A DNA stretch of 6,098 nt from Dehalococcoidia bacterium (GCA_011192055.1 DUES01000159.1:2500-8597); one strand, 5' to 3'. Counted from the first letter of the stretch, positions 1 through 5,993 are shown. Numbers and translations are program-made. Notes: generated from the letters alone by a model not told the origin.

Positions 1-422
1 TTGTAGTCACGGTATGGACCGGTCTGCCCGAAATTGGAGATAGACGTCATAACCACACCGGGATTGATATTTTCAAGGGTTTCGTAGTCCAGGCCAAGAG
101 CGGGCATTACCCTGGGAGAGTAATTTTCCACCAGGATATCAGCGTCTTTGAGAAGTTCCTTGAATATTTTAACTCCGGTGGCAGTTTTCAGGTTAAGAGT
201 TACGCCCTTTTTATTGGTATTCAAGTGGAGAAAAAGACCGCTCTTTTCAGGATGCGGGACATCGCCATGGAACGGCCCGAGCCTCCGCGCACCATCTCCC
301 ATACCGGGCCTCTCTATTTTAATAACCTCGGCACCATAGTCAGCCAGAAGTTTGGTGCAGTATGGCCCGGAGACGTAGTGGGTAAGGTCAAGCACGGTAA
401 GGTCAGTCAGTGCCTGCAGCAT
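1..422 (-). CDS. CaiB/BaiF family (family III) CoA-transferase, N-terminal part, runs off left edge
   Basis: The reverse strand encodes 140 codons of a family III CoA-transferase, a family that moves CoA between acyl-CoA thioesters and free carboxylic acids in the cytoplasm. Visible family signatures are LDLTHYVSGPYCTKLLADYG at residues 11-30 followed by AEVIKIERP, NTNKKGVTLNL at 68-78, DILVENYSP at 95-103 and SISNFGQTGPY at 127-137. The last of these normally sits just before the catalytic aspartate, so that residue lies outside the window. The family is usually about 400 residues, so roughly one third is present. The ATG at 422-420 is preceded by GAGGAG with good spacing, and the N-terminus matches the usual family start. 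The gene is divergent from mdh. The acyl substrate cannot be told from this part; carnitine, formyl, oxalate, aromatic and fatty-acid versions all share these motifs. Confidence 0.93.
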   Translation of the reverse strand, partial: MLQALTDLTVLDLTHYVSGPYCTKLLADYGAEVIKIERPGMGDGARRLGPFHGDVPHPEKSGLFLHLNTNKKGVTLNLKTATGVKIFKELLKDADILVENYSPRVMPALGLDYETLENINPGVVMTSISNFGQTGPYRDY

Positions 423-445
423 GGTCTTCTCCTCGATAAGAAATT

Positions 446-475
446 AGTGGACAGGCAGCACGCTACCCGTCCACT
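446..475 (-). promoter_or_regulatory. Leader RNA hairpin upstream of the CoA-transferase
   Basis: Read on the minus strand, these 30 bases fold into one continuous hairpin. The outer arms are AGTGGAC and GTCCACT, and the inner part pairs down to a CGTG loop, giving about 13 pairs. Two of these are G-U pairs that become A-C or C-A mismatches on the plus strand. The fold therefore favours a minus-strand RNA over a DNA operator or a plus-strand transcript. It lies between the candidate promoter (498-526) and the SD of the CoA-transferase, ending 23 bases before its start codon. No U-run follows, so a simple terminator is unlikely. A role in mRNA stability or translation control is inference. Confidence 0.45.
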
Positions 476-497
476 CAGGGGGTATGGTCTGATATGC

Positions 498-526
498 ATT
501 TTCCCCGATTAAGGCTGTATTGTCAA
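498..526 (-). promoter_or_regulatory. Candidate sigma70-type promoter for the CoA-transferase
   Basis: On the minus strand there is a perfect -35 box TTGACA (526-521), a 17-base spacer, and GAAAAT (503-498, four of six matches to the -10 consensus). Transcription would begin near 491 and give a leader of roughly 70 bases that contains the hairpin at 446-475. This is a motif match only. Confidence 0.45.
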
Positions 527-566
527 GAAGAAAACAGGTTCCCGGAGACTTGCCGTTATCAATATC

Positions 567-600
567 AATGACGGGGAAAATAGTACCGGTTCCGGTCATT
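567..600. repeat. Imperfect inverted repeats in the mdh upstream region
   Basis: The arms AATGACGGG (567-575) and CCGGTCATT (592-600) are complementary except for one position and enclose 16 bases. A smaller repeat, ACCGG-TT-CCGGT, sits at 585-596. They lie about 80 bases before mdh and could be a regulator site or an RNA hairpin. Nothing else supports a function, and no convincing mdh promoter with both boxes correctly spaced was found nearby. Confidence 0.25.
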
Positions 601-679
601 AAAACACAGCCTGCTCTTGCCTGCCTGAAGCGAAACGAGTAGAATTGACATTGGTATATTAGAGTAGAAGGTGAACCTG

Positions 680-1615
680 ATGAGTAATCGTTTCAAGGTC
701 AGTATCATTGGTGCCGGAAATGTCGGCTCTTCCGCTGCGCAGCGGATAGCCGAGCATGATTATGCCGACATTGTCCTGGTGGATATTGTTGAGGGGCTGC
801 CCCAGGGTAAAGCGCTGGATATCCAGGAATCGGGTCCGGTGCTGGGTTTTGACACCCGCCTGACAGGGACCAACGGCTACGAGGAAACAGCCGGTTCGGA
901 CGTGGTGGTAATTACCTCCGGTATCGCCCGGAAACCCGGTATGACTCGTGACGATCTTCTGATGACCAACATGGAGATTGTCGGGAGTGTAACCCGCAAT
1001 GTGGTCAGCCATTCACCCGATTGTGTCATCGTCATAGCTACAAACCCTGTCGATGCCATGGTATATTTGACTCTCCATGAGGGTAAGCTGCCCGGTAACC
1101 GTGTGATCGGGCTATCCGGCGGTCTCGATACCGCCCGACTGAGCAGCTTTATTGCCACTGAACTCCAGGTGTCTGTGGAAGATGTTGCCGCCTGTGTCCT
1201 CGGCGAGCATGGGAAGAGTATGGTGGTTGTCCCCCGGCTCACTACCGTCAACGGTACACCCATAACGAAACTGCTGTCCGAAGAGACCGTCAACCACCTC
1301 GTAGAACGGACCATAGGCGGAGGGGCCGAGATTGTCGGACTGCTGAAAAATGGCAGTGCCTTTTATGCACCGTCGGCGGCGATTGCCCAGATGGTACAAG
1401 CCATTCTCCTCGATAAAAAGAAGATACTGCCCTGTGCCGTGCGTCTTGACGGTGAATACGGACTGAAAGACACCGTCATCAGTGTCCCCGTAAAGCTGGG
1501 ATGGGACGGTGTGGAGCAGGTTATTGAACTGGAACTGACTGAAGAGGAAAGTGCAGCTCTGACCGGTTCGGCACAGGCGGTCCAGGACCTCATCAAGGTC
1601 ATGAAACTGGAGTAA
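680..1615 (+). CDS. mdh: Malate dehydrogenase, type 3 (LDH-like), NAD-dependent
   Basis: This 311-residue cytoplasmic enzyme interconverts malate and oxaloacetate with NAD(H). The Rossmann glycine motif GAGNVG is at residues 11-16. The acidic residue ending the second strand is D35 (LVDIVEG), which predicts NAD over NADP. The substrate loop RKPGMTRDDLL contains R84 and R90; an arginine rather than glutamine at the loop start is the malate signature that separates this enzyme from lactate dehydrogenase. TNP at 121-123 gives N122. D150 and R153 lie in GGLDTAR, and the proton-relay H177 is in GEHG. The length is usual for the family. The ATG at 680 is chosen over the GTG at 671 because AGAAGGTGA (666-674) is a near-perfect SD that overlaps the GTG and is well spaced for the ATG. 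One oddity is that the usual GGHGD motif reads GEHGK here. It appears to be the first gene of a run that includes a fumarase subunit, which fits the TCA role. Confidence 0.95.
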   Translation: MSNRFKVSIIGAGNVGSSAAQRIAEHDYADIVLVDIVEGLPQGKALDIQESGPVLGFDTRLTGTNGYEETAGSDVVVITSGIARKPGMTRDDLLMTNMEIVGSVTRNVVSHSPDCVIVIATNPVDAMVYLTLHEGKLPGNRVIGLSGGLDTARLSSFIATELQVSVEDVAACVLGEHGKSMVVVPRLTTVNGTPITKLLSEETVNHLVERTIGGGAEIVGLLKNGSAFYAPSAAIAQMVQAILLDKKKILPCAVRLDGEYGLKDTVISVPVKLGWDGVEQVIELELTEEESAALTGSAQAVQDLIKVMKLE

Positions 1616-1637
1616 AGCCCGGAAGGGGAAAACTCAT

Positions 1638-2564
1638 ATGATGGAGCAGGAAGTTTCTTTCAAATCGGAAGGACTTAGTCTGTCCGGCACGCTGGCAATG
1701 CCGGATTCGGGGGGGCCTTTCCCGGCAGTTTTATTTATTGCCGGCTCCGGGCAGGTTGACCGGAATGAAAACCATAAAAAGTATCCTATTAACCTGTTCC
1801 GTGAATTTGCCGGTCTGCTTGCCGGAGAGGGAATTGCCAGCCTGAGGTATGATAAAAGGGGTGTCGGTGCCAGTGAAGGTGATTTCTGGTCTGCCGGTTT
1901 CTCTGATAACACTACGGATGCCCGGTCAGCACTGGACTATGTCAGGTCTCGCAAAGAGATTAAACCCGGAGCCGTATTCCTGCTGGGTCACAGCGAGGGT
2001 GCGTTGATTGCTGTCAGGCTGGCCGGACAGGACGTTGACGCATCAGGTGCCGTTCTTCTGTCCGGAGCAGCACAGCGCGGTGAAGACATTTTAAGGTGGC
2101 AGGCACAGCAGGTTGCAGCCGGTGTAAAGGGACTGAACGGGTTGCTGATAAAGTTGCTGCGCATCGATATCACAAAAGCACAGCAGAAGCAGCTTGACAA
2201 GATAAAGAGGTCGACCAGGGACACCTATCGGGTGCAGCTTATCATCAGGCTCAACGCCAAATGGATGCGTGAGTTTATAGACTACGACCCGTCGGCGGAT
2301 TTGTCCCGTATGAAGATGCCGGCTCTGGCCATTACGGGCTCCAACGATATTCAAACCGACCCTTCAGACATGGGAAAGATGGCGGAACTTGTAACTACCG
2401 ATTTTGAGTATCATGAGGTCCCCGGCGTTACGCATATTCTCAGATATGAAGAAGGTCCGCCAACATTGTCGACGTACAAGAAGCAGGTCAAACAGCCGAT
2501 GGATTCACGTATCCCGGAACTGGTTCTGGACTGGTTGAAGAAACGGATTGAGGTGGGCGACTGA
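1638..2564 (+). CDS. Alpha/beta hydrolase (serine hydrolase, S33/esterase-like)
   Basis: This 308-residue alpha/beta-hydrolase-fold protein has no visible signal peptide, so it is probably cytoplasmic. The catalytic triad can be placed. The nucleophile elbow GHSEG is at residues 117-121 (S119). The likely acid is D237 in ITGSNDIQ, and the histidine is H266 in PGVTHILR. The segment LFIAGSGQVDRNE (32-44) supplies the oxyanion-hole loop, and YDKRGVGASEG (71-81) is typical of the family. Residues about 150-225 form a charged, probably helical cap. The start is ATG 1638, eight or so bases after GGAAGGGG (1621-1628); the ATG at 1641 is an equally possible start. It begins 22 bases after mdh, so co-transcription is likely. 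The substrate is unknown: esterase, thioesterase or peptidase activity would all fit, and nothing ties it directly to malate or fumarate metabolism. Confidence 0.88.
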   Translation: MMEQEVSFKSEGLSLSGTLAMPDSGGPFPAVLFIAGSGQVDRNENHKKYPINLFREFAGLLAGEGIASLRYDKRGVGASEGDFWSAGFSDNTTDARSALDYVRSRKEIKPGAVFLLGHSEGALIAVRLAGQDVDASGAVLLSGAAQRGEDILRWQAQQVAAGVKGLNGLLIKLLRIDITKAQQKQLDKIKRSTRDTYRVQLIIRLNAKWMREFIDYDPSADLSRMKMPALAITGSNDIQTDPSDMGKMAELVTTDFEYHEVPGVTHILRYEEGPPTLSTYKKQVKQPMDSRIPELVLDWLKKRIEVGD

Positions 2565-2696
2565 TTGGATAAAGGTATTCCGGGAACACATCACGGTCTT
2601 GAAGCCGGAGTAATAACAGGTACGATTACGGCCGTATGGGGAGTACTCAATCAAAATACTCCCATCGATAAGCGGAAGAGAAAGGTGTCAGCCTGA
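2565..2696 (+). CDS. Possible small protein of 43 residues (TTG start)
   Basis: A short open frame starts with TTG on the base directly after the hydrolase stop codon and ends one base before the fumarase alpha ATG, filling the whole gap. GAGGTGG at 2550-2556 gives a plausible SD eight bases before the TTG. The product begins MDKGIPGTHHGLEAG, has a short nonpolar stretch around residues 14-28 (too short for a convincing membrane span) and ends in a very basic tail, DKRKRKVSA. I do not recognise a family. It is in the same frame as the hydrolase, so it could instead be a C-terminal extension lost behind a TGA stop or reached by readthrough. The exact fit between two genes favours a real small gene, but the non-ATG start and small size leave chance possible. 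Confidence 0.4.
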   Translation: MDKGIPGTHHGLEAGVITGTITAVWGVLNQNTPIDKRKRKVSA

Positions 2697-2697
2697 A

Positions 2698-3543
2698 ATG
2701 CGAGAGATAGAAGCCGTTACCATAACCGAAACTGTTGCCCGACTGTGCCGGCAGGCCAACTATGAGATAGGTGAAGACGTCCTTGCTGCTCTCCGGCGGG
2801 CCGAGGAGACCGAGCAGTCTCCGCTGGGCAGGGATATTCTGCAGCAGCTCCTTGAAAATATCCGAATCGCCGGTGAAGGAGTCCATCCGCTCTGCCAGGA
2901 CTGCGGTACGGTAGTAGTCTTCCTTGACATTGGCCAGGATGCTCATATTCGCGGGGGTGACCTTTATTCCGCCATTGAAGAAGGTGTCCGACAGGGTTAT
3001 TCAGAGGGCTACCTGCGCAAATCCATGGTACGCCAGCCGTTCAGCGCCCGGGTAAACACCGGGGATAACACGCCACCAATGGTCCATACCGAGATTGTGC
3101 CGGGCGACCGGCTGCACCTTACGGTTATGACCAAGGGCGGGGGCGCTGAAAATATGGGCAAGCTGGCAATGCTCAAACCGGCTGATGGCCGGGAAGGCAT
3201 AATACAGACGGTGCTGAACGCTGTCGACGAAGCCGGTGGCAAGCCCTGTCCCCCGGTAATTATCGGCATAGGTATTGGCGGCACGGCTGAAACGGCGATG
3301 CTGCTTGCCAAGAAGTCCCTGCTGCGTCCGGTGGGACAACCGAGTATAGACCCGGAGATGGCTGAGCTTGAAAGGGACCTCCTCGTGCAGGTTAATGACC
3401 TCGGTATCGGTCCGCTCGGTCTGGGCGGCAAAACAACGGCGCTGGCGGTACACGTGGATGTCCTGCCGTGCCATATTGCCAGCCTTCCGCTGGCCATAAA
3501 CTTCCAGTGTCACAGTGCCCGCCACCGGGAAGCGGTGCTCTAA
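2698..3543 (+). CDS. fumA: Class I fumarate hydratase, alpha subunit (two-subunit fumarase/tartrate dehydratase family)
   Basis: This 281-residue subunit carries the [4Fe-4S] cluster of heteromeric class I fumarase, which hydrates fumarate to L-malate. Three cysteines sit in the expected family motifs: C66 in LCQDCGT, C184 in GGKPCPP and C271 in QCHSARH near the C-terminus. Other conserved stretches are RQPFSARVNTGDNTPP (112-127), MTKGGGAENM (144-153) and IGIGIGGTAE (189-198). The length is that of a complete alpha subunit. The closely related L-tartrate dehydratase alpha subunit cannot be fully excluded, but mdh upstream in the same run favours fumarase. The ATG is preceded by GAAAGGTG (2680-2687), and no other start lies in frame nearby. 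The cluster is oxygen-sensitive, which fits an anaerobe. Unusually, the beta subunit does not follow directly: two minus-strand genes intervene before it at 5994. Confidence 0.94.
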   Translation: MREIEAVTITETVARLCRQANYEIGEDVLAALRRAEETEQSPLGRDILQQLLENIRIAGEGVHPLCQDCGTVVVFLDIGQDAHIRGGDLYSAIEEGVRQGYSEGYLRKSMVRQPFSARVNTGDNTPPMVHTEIVPGDRLHLTVMTKGGGAENMGKLAMLKPADGREGIIQTVLNAVDEAGGKPCPPVIIGIGIGGTAETAMLLAKKSLLRPVGQPSIDPEMAELERDLLVQVNDLGIGPLGLGGKTTALAVHVDVLPCHIASLPLAINFQCHSARHREAVL

Positions 3544-3559
3544 GCACCATCGGGTGTTT
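3542..3559 (+). terminator. Weak hairpin at the end of fumA
   Basis: Bases overlapping and following the fumA stop codon can pair as AAGCACC-ATCG-GGTGTTT, seven pairs including one G-U that only forms in the plus-strand RNA. No true U-run follows, so termination would be weak. It is the only stem I see between the convergent fumA and the 3634-4653 gene. Confidence 0.22.
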
Positions 3560-3633
3560 ATACCTGTGTTCATGCAGTGGTAGGTACTAACTTATGCCAG
3601 GAAATGGAAGGGGCAGCAGGTAAAATATCTATT

Positions 3634-4653
3634 CTACCGAGAGAAGAGACTGCCTGCTAAAGACGGAGCTACATATCCTTGTTGTGCCATCCAGCGAATC
3701 TGGTCTGTAACTGTTTCGGCTAAGGTTCGTGGTTCAATGCCGAAGTCATTTCTGGTAGCCGAGTCATCCGCCTGGTGGTTGAGGTATACAGAATAAACGG
3801 CCTGGAAATTGAAAGGCAACCGTAACGGCAGGAATTTTTGTAAGGAATCCAGGCCCTTCATTGGCAACAATAAAGCCCATCCCGGTAAAGAGACGGTATC
3901 CAGTTTACGCCCCGTAACATCCGAAATAATAGACATAGCCTCTTTTAATGTTACATTCAACATAGGCGTAAAATATCTTCGTGGCCCGCGTCCTTTCTCC
4001 ATCAGAACAGTATGAAGTCTGGCGATATCACGAACGTCTGATATCGGTATCGAACCTTTCACCGTCATCCTCCAGATACCTTTTAGTATGTTCCGGGCTA
4101 TCTGGCAACTTTCTCCGAGATGTGGATCATAAGGTCCCCAGACAGAGCCGGGATAGGTAATAACAACCGGCGCTCCAATCTCCTGGAATTTCCGGGCAAC
4201 CTGGTCTGAGTCAGCTTTTGATCTGAAATATGTACCGGGAGGTTCTGTCGGGGGAGAATCAGGGGTAAGGACGGATCCATTTGCACCTATCAAAGCTACA
4301 AAACTGGAAACATGGATAATGGGGTCATGCCCGAGACGGTGAGCTACATCTAGTACAATTTCAGTACCGGCTACATTAGTACTTCTAATAATCTCTGCAG
4401 CTCTTGGGTCTAATGAATATACTGACCCACAATGGATTGTCGCATCGCATCCTTCCGCAGCACGCTCAATTGATGTTCGGTCCAGGACATCACCCTGGAC
4501 AGCATCTACATCTTGTACATCGAGAGGTTGTAAAGCTGGTCCGATTTTATCCCTCGAACGTACTAATAGCCGGACCTCATGCCCATTTCTAATCAGTTCA
4601 GCCACAGTATGGGAACCAACGAACCCTGTTCCTCCAGTAACCATCACTTTCAT
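3634..4653 (-). CDS. NAD(P)-dependent extended SDR (epimerase / dihydroflavonol-reductase-like)
   Basis: This 339-residue extended short-chain dehydrogenase begins with the nucleotide-binding motif VTGGTGFVGSH (residues 5-15). GDVLD follows at 54-58, HVSSF at 114-118 supplies the catalytic serine, YFRSK at 142-146 is the YxxxK pair, and ITYPGSVWGP is at 165-174. These fit the NAD-dependent epimerase/dehydratase superfamily, nearest in style to dihydroflavonol-4-reductase or sterol-dehydrogenase-like members; the substrate is unknown. An open frame extends upstream to 4734, but the ATG at 4653 is chosen because the glycine motif then starts at residue 6 as usual, AGGGG precedes it, and a candidate promoter (4679-4707) lies inside the longer frame. 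The gene is visibly AT-richer than its neighbours: a hand count of five 60-base rows gave about 43% GC against about 59% in five rows of mdh, fumA and the other SDR. This suggests a different history or acquisition by transfer. It is convergent with fumA. Confidence 0.88.
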   Translation of the reverse strand: MKVMVTGGTGFVGSHTVAELIRNGHEVRLLVRSRDKIGPALQPLDVQDVDAVQGDVLDRTSIERAAEGCDATIHCGSVYSLDPRAAEIIRSTNVAGTEIVLDVAHRLGHDPIIHVSSFVALIGANGSVLTPDSPPTEPPGTYFRSKADSDQVARKFQEIGAPVVITYPGSVWGPYDPHLGESCQIARNILKGIWRMTVKGSIPISDVRDIARLHTVLMEKGRGPRRYFTPMLNVTLKEAMSIISDVTGRKLDTVSLPGWALLLPMKGLDSLQKFLPLRLPFNFQAVYSVYLNHQADDSATRNDFGIEPRTLAETVTDQIRWMAQQGYVAPSLAGSLFSR

Positions 4654-4678
4654 TCCCAACCCCTGGCCATTTTGCCTA

Positions 4679-4707
4679 ATGGTATATACATCAATTTTTT
4701 TTGTCAA
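4679..4707 (-). promoter_or_regulatory. Candidate promoter of the 3634-4653 extended SDR
   Basis: On the minus strand a perfect TTGACA (4707-4702) is followed after 17 bases by TACCAT (4684-4679, four of six). An alternative -10, TATACC, lies at a 15-base spacing. The spacer is A/T-rich. Transcription would begin near 4672, about 20 bases before the ATG at 4653, which supports the shorter start. Confidence 0.5.
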
Positions 4708-4787
4708 ACGGGTGGACTCGGTAATTGTCATCACGGAATATAGGCGTTACGACAACATAAAAAACGCTCAAAGACTATTATTTTCCT

Positions 4788-4811
4788 ATGCTGTATGACA
4801 AACATAAGCAT
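4788..4811. repeat. Inverted repeat between the terminator and the extended SDR
   Basis: The arms ATGCT(G)TATG and CATAAGCAT enclose ACAAA, giving nine pairs with one bulged G. It lies just beyond the U-run of the 4813-4845 terminator and about 80 bases before the promoter at 4679-4707. It could be a backup terminator, a regulator site or chance. Confidence 0.3.
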
Positions 4812-4812
4812 G

Positions 4813-4845
4813 AAAAAACGGGGGCCCGCCGGCGGGCCCCCGTTT
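4813..4845 (-). terminator. Strong rho-independent terminator of the MFE-2-like SDR
   Basis: Bases 4816-4845 are a perfect 30-base palindrome made of G/C blocks flanked by AAA/TTT. The RNA would form a stem of about 13 pairs with a four-base loop. On the minus strand the stem runs straight into six T's (4818-4813), the classic intrinsic terminator form, 38 bases after the stop codon at 4884. On the plus strand only three T's follow. It separates transcription of the two minus-strand genes. Confidence 0.93.
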
Positions 4846-4883
4846 AGCTAACCAGATAGTAGTTACTTACTGGAGCAATCGTA

Positions 4884-5798
4884 TTATTGTCCCTTTGGCG
4901 GTTGTGGCGGGGCCGGGTTGACCACGCCGGCCGCCAGCGTGGTTGGCATGGCATCGAATACCTCGTCAATCGTGAACCCTTCAGACTTGACCAGCATCCG
5001 TTCGCGTTGTGGTTCGGAATAAAGAGCTATGTATCCCGTCTCGACATGGAAGGTACGTCCATTGATATTGCCGGATTCGTCTGAAGCCAGCCATACTACC
5101 AGCGGGGCGATATCATCCGGTTTTGATGCCTCGACACGCTTGATTGCATCAAGACGGCCGGACTTTTCCCAGGCAGCCCTCAGTTCGTCGGTAAGTGTCA
5201 ACCGTGTCCCGGCGCTCGGGCGGATGGCGTTGCAGGTGACCCCGTATTTACCCATGTCCAGTGCTACTGTCCGGGTTAAACCAATGATTCCTTCCTTGGC
5301 CGCCGAGTAATTAGCCTGGCCCATGCTGCCCAGTCCTGAGCCTGAAGATGTCATTATAATACGGCCGCTGCGCTGCTGGCGGAAGAGGACGCAGGCGTGC
5401 TTGGTGGTGAAGAAATGACCGTAGAGGTGGACCTTCTGCACGATATCCCACTCTTCTTCGGTGGTGTTGAATATCATCCGGTCACGCAGGATGCCGGCAT
5501 TATTTACCAGGATGTCAAGCTTCCCGAAAGCATCCAGGGCTGCCCTGATAATATTCTCGCCGCCCTCCCAGGTAGCTACCGAGTCATAGTTGGCCACAGC
5601 CTCTCCGCCGGCTGCCTTGATTTCCTCTACTACCTTGTCCGCCATAGATGACGAAGCACCGGTCCCATCCGGGGCACCCCCGAGGTCATTGACAACAACT
5701 TTAGCACCTTCAGAGGCGAGGGCTATGGCTTCCCCACGACCGATACCGCCACCGGCACCGGTGACTATGGCCACTTTATCCTTCAATCTGTCAGTCAT
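4884..5798 (-). CDS. SDR of the MFE-2 / (3R)-hydroxyacyl-CoA dehydrogenase type
   Basis: This 304-residue classical SDR most resembles the dehydrogenase domain of peroxisomal multifunctional enzyme type 2 (HSD17B4), which oxidises (3R)-hydroxyacyl-CoA to 3-ketoacyl-CoA with NAD. Motifs are VTGAGGGIGRG (12-22), VVVNDLGG (34-41, with D38 predicting NAD), LVNNAGILRDR (97-107), VHLYGHF (123-129), IIMTSSGSG (147-155, S151 catalytic) and GQANYSAAKEG (160-170, Y164 and K168). H124 stands where classical SDRs have the fourth catalytic Asn, as in MFE-2 enzymes. A tail of about 45 residues follows the SDR core and ends proline-rich (NPAPPQPPKGQ). The start ATG at 5798 has AGGAGAT (5811-5805) as SD. The gene has its own candidate promoter and a strong terminator, so it is probably monocistronic. 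With the CoA-transferase at the left edge it suggests acyl-CoA metabolism, but the true substrate could be another hydroxyacyl or hydroxy-steroid compound. Confidence 0.9.
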   Translation of the reverse strand: MTDRLKDKVAIVTGAGGGIGRGEAIALASEGAKVVVNDLGGAPDGTGASSSMADKVVEEIKAAGGEAVANYDSVATWEGGENIIRAALDAFGKLDILVNNAGILRDRMIFNTTEEEWDIVQKVHLYGHFFTTKHACVLFRQQRSGRIIMTSSGSGLGSMGQANYSAAKEGIIGLTRTVALDMGKYGVTCNAIRPSAGTRLTLTDELRAAWEKSGRLDAIKRVEASKPDDIAPLVVWLASDESGNINGRTFHVETGYIALYSEPQRERMLVKSEGFTIDEVFDAMPTTLAAGVVNPAPPQPPKGQ

Positions 5799-5813
5799 TC
5801 TCTCATCTCCTGC

Positions 5814-5828
5814 CCTGTTATTTACAGG
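5814..5828. repeat. Short perfect inverted repeat in the leader of the MFE-2-like SDR
   Basis: CCTGT-TATTT-ACAGG is a perfect 5+5 base dyad lying immediately upstream of the SD of the 4884-5798 gene. It could be an operator half-site pair or a small leader hairpin. It is short enough to be chance. Confidence 0.25.
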
Positions 5829-5863
5829 AAAATTCCAGGCTTCCTGCAGTTTACCTGATAGCT

Positions 5864-5893
5864 ATATTAGGCTAACCGGAAGCTTACTGTCAA
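5864..5893 (-). promoter_or_regulatory. Candidate promoter of the MFE-2-like SDR
   Basis: On the minus strand a perfect TTGACA (5893-5888) is followed after 18 bases by TAATAT (5869-5864, four of six). Transcription would begin near 5857 and give a leader of about 60 bases before the ATG at 5798. Its -35 box is only about 20 bases from that of the plus-strand promoter at 5914-5942, so the two are divergent and could be regulated together. Confidence 0.5.
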
Positions 5894-5913
5894 CGGAATC
5901 GGCAGGTTACCCG

Positions 5914-5942
5914 TTGCGTGTGGTGGGTGATATTGCTACAAT
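5914..5942 (+). promoter_or_regulatory. Candidate extended -10 promoter of the fumarase beta gene
   Basis: TTGCGT (5914-5919, three of six) is followed after exactly 17 bases by TACAAT (5937-5942, five of six), with the TGn extension (5934-5936) directly before the -10. Transcription would begin near 5949, about 45 bases before the proposed start at 5994. It gives the beta gene its own transcription, which it would need given that the upstream genes point the other way. Confidence 0.55.
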
Positions 5943-5979
5943 TGATTTCTGAGCAGGAATAACCCCCCATAGAAGCGGG

Positions 5980-5986
5980 AGGAGGT
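5980..5986 (+). promoter_or_regulatory. Near-perfect ribosome binding site of the fumarase beta gene
   Basis: AGGAGGT within GGGAGGAGGT is a full-strength SD. Seven bases separate it from the ATC at 5994, an ideal distance. It is 34 bases from the first in-frame ATG (6021), which is too far. It therefore decides the start of the beta gene in favour of 5994. Confidence 0.8.
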
Positions 5987-5993
5987 ATATAAA

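Noticed and set aside
148..512. Two plus-strand frames (63 and 95 codons)
   Set aside because: They are antisense to the CoA-transferase, whose family motifs are unmistakable on the minus strand.
645..660. TTGACA and TATATT just upstream of mdh
   Set aside because: They are only four bases apart, so they cannot form one promoter. TTGACA has no -10 at 17 bases, and using TATATT as an extended -10 would start transcription inside the SD.
671..679. GTG start for mdh three codons upstream
   Set aside because: The GTG overlaps the SD AGAAGGTGA; the ATG at 680 is correctly spaced from it.
2562..2564. TGA as a selenocysteine or programmed readthrough codon in the hydrolase
   Set aside because: The hydrolase is complete at this point, and no stem-loop of the bacterial SECIS type is evident right after the codon. 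A separate small ORF is a simpler explanation.
3009..3497. 162-codon open frame on the minus strand
   Set aside because: Another antisense frame of fumA with low-complexity S/P/A-rich composition typical of shadow frames.
3001..3573. 190-codon open frame on the minus strand
   Set aside because: It lies antisense to the well-supported fumarase alpha gene, has no SD or recognisable motif, and is explained by codon bias of the true gene.
5590..5952. 120-codon plus-strand frame running into the fumarase beta upstream region
   Set aside because: Mostly antisense to the MFE-2-like SDR; its tail covers the promoter region and shows no domain or SD.
3544..5993. Transposon or integron carrying the two SDR genes
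   Set aside because: No transposase, integrase, terminal inverted repeats or convincing target-site duplication could be seen by eye at the edges of the block.
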